Below, piece after piece: positions 5,896-6,075 of a stretch of 6,075 bases of DNA (position 1 is the first letter of the stretch; each line of letters begins with the position of its first letter). The notes below the pieces were generated by a model, which was not told the DNA's origin, ran no database searches, and saw only the letters and a program-made list of their open reading frames with translations. The position numbers were made by a program, and so were the translations under genes. Origin of the DNA: an uncultured Clostridia bacterium (lineage in GTDB: Bacteria; Bacillota; Clostridia; Peptostreptococcales; Anaerovoracaceae); contig CAMNJG010000095.1 of assembly GCA_946541285.1 (NCBI GenBank), forward strand, positions 1-6,075, written 5' to 3'.

Positions 5896-5946
5896 GAAAA
5901 TAAAAATAAAAAAATTGTTGACAGGATCGGAAAGTGGTGATATGAT
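5896..5946 (+). promoter_or_regulatory. Main tRNA promoter P2 with A-rich UP-like tract
   Basis: A consensus TTGACA (5918-5923) and TATGAT (5941-5946, five of six) lie 17 bases apart. The 20 or so bases before the -35 box are almost all A with a few T (5897-5916), like the UP elements of stable-RNA promoters. The start would be near 5953, some 43 bases before the mature tRNA. A perfect ten-base palindrome, TGATTAATCA (5943-5952), overlaps the -10 box. Confidence 0.8.
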
Positions 5947-5956
5947 TAATCACGGT

Positions 5957-5976
5957 CTTGCTCATGAGTGAGCAGG
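5957..5976 (+). other. Hairpin in the tRNA leader
   Basis: TGCTCA (5959-5964) pairs with TGAGCA (5969-5974) around the loop TGAG, extended by a T-G and a C-G pair to eight pairs. It lies in the 5' leader removed by RNase P. It may assist processing or simply insulate the leader; no T-run makes it a terminator. Confidence 0.45.
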
Positions 5977-5995
5977 CAACATGTGATTGATGCGT

Positions 5996-6072
5996 GGCGG
6001 GATAGCTCAGCTGGCTAGAGCGCCCGGTTCATACCCGGAAGGTCGTAGGTTCGATTCCTATTCCCGCTACCA
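5996..6072 (+). tRNA. tRNA-Met (anticodon CAT), elongator type
   Basis: A complete 77-base cloverleaf with encoded CCA (6070-6072). The acceptor stem is 5996-6002 with 6062-6068 (first pair G-T wobble). The D stem is GCTC 6005-6008 with GAGC 6018-6021. The anticodon loop is TTCATAC (6028-6034, CAT at 6030-6032). The T stem is 6045-6049 with 6057-6061, with loop TTCGATT, and the discriminator is A6069. The first pair is not the C-A mismatch of bacterial initiator tRNA, and the loop TTCATAC matches the Bacillus elongator Met rather than the CTCATAA loop of the lysidine-modified Ile tRNA. One oddity is that the top pair of the anticodon stem is C6023-A6039. Only three bases follow in the window, so further tRNAs downstream cannot be excluded. 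Confidence 0.95.
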
Positions 6073-6075
6073 TTT

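Noticed and set aside
5730..5897. A 55-codon + strand reading frame (begins MQESGISIQSF, ends AALPRS)
   Set aside because: No ribosome binding site precedes the ATG, the wobble positions lack the G/C lean of the neighbouring genes, no family is recognised, and both the MoxR promoter and tRNA promoter P1 overlap it. It is most likely chance.
5996..6072. Initiator tRNA-fMet or lysidine-modified tRNA-Ile with anticodon CAT
   Set aside because: The first pair is G-T rather than the mismatched C-A of initiators, the anticodon stem lacks the three stacked G-C pairs in initiator order, and the loop reads TTCATAC as in elongator Met.

Overview
This window looks like ordinary chromosome from a Gram-positive anaerobe of the Clostridia, possibly a gut Lachnospiraceae-like or related lineage. 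That placement is inferred from four things: strong AGGAGG-type ribosome binding sites in front of every gene, a PurB of the long 'clostridial' form (477 residues), a tRNA-Met resembling the Bacillus-type elongator with an encoded CCA, and roughly balanced base composition by eye. No plasmid, phage, insertion sequence or CRISPR signature is visible.

Layout, left to right. Bases 1-155 hold a short interspersed palindromic repeat at the very edge and a leader without a recognisable promoter. Three co-directional + strand genes follow: purB (adenylosuccinate lyase, purine synthesis), then proB (glutamate 5-kinase) and proC (pyrroline-5-carboxylate reductase), the first and last steps of proline synthesis. 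proA, the middle step, is not in the window. Short spacers with hairpins separate the three genes. A long stem-loop with T-rich flanks on both sides (about 3413-3491) lies between proC and the next gene and probably terminates transcription from both directions.

The second half is on the - strand. A MoxR-type AAA+ ATPase (start 5567) is followed 19 bases later by a von Willebrand factor A / CoxE-like protein (3521-4720). They form an evident two-gene operon with a good sigma-A-type promoter (TATAAT at 5723-5728, read on -) and a 5' leader of about 150 bases that can fold into three hairpins. AAA+/VWA pairs of this kind act as chaperone-like machines that remodel or load cofactors into client proteins. 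No client gene is beside this pair, so its target is unknown, and it is the most interesting system here.

The right end carries a tRNA-Met(CAT) gene on the + strand, with its own near-perfect promoter (TTGACA-17-TATGAT), a second promoter about 90 bases upstream (TTGAGA-17-TATACT), an A-rich UP-like tract and a leader hairpin. The 428-base stretch 5568-5995 therefore contains divergent control regions, with no convincing protein gene.
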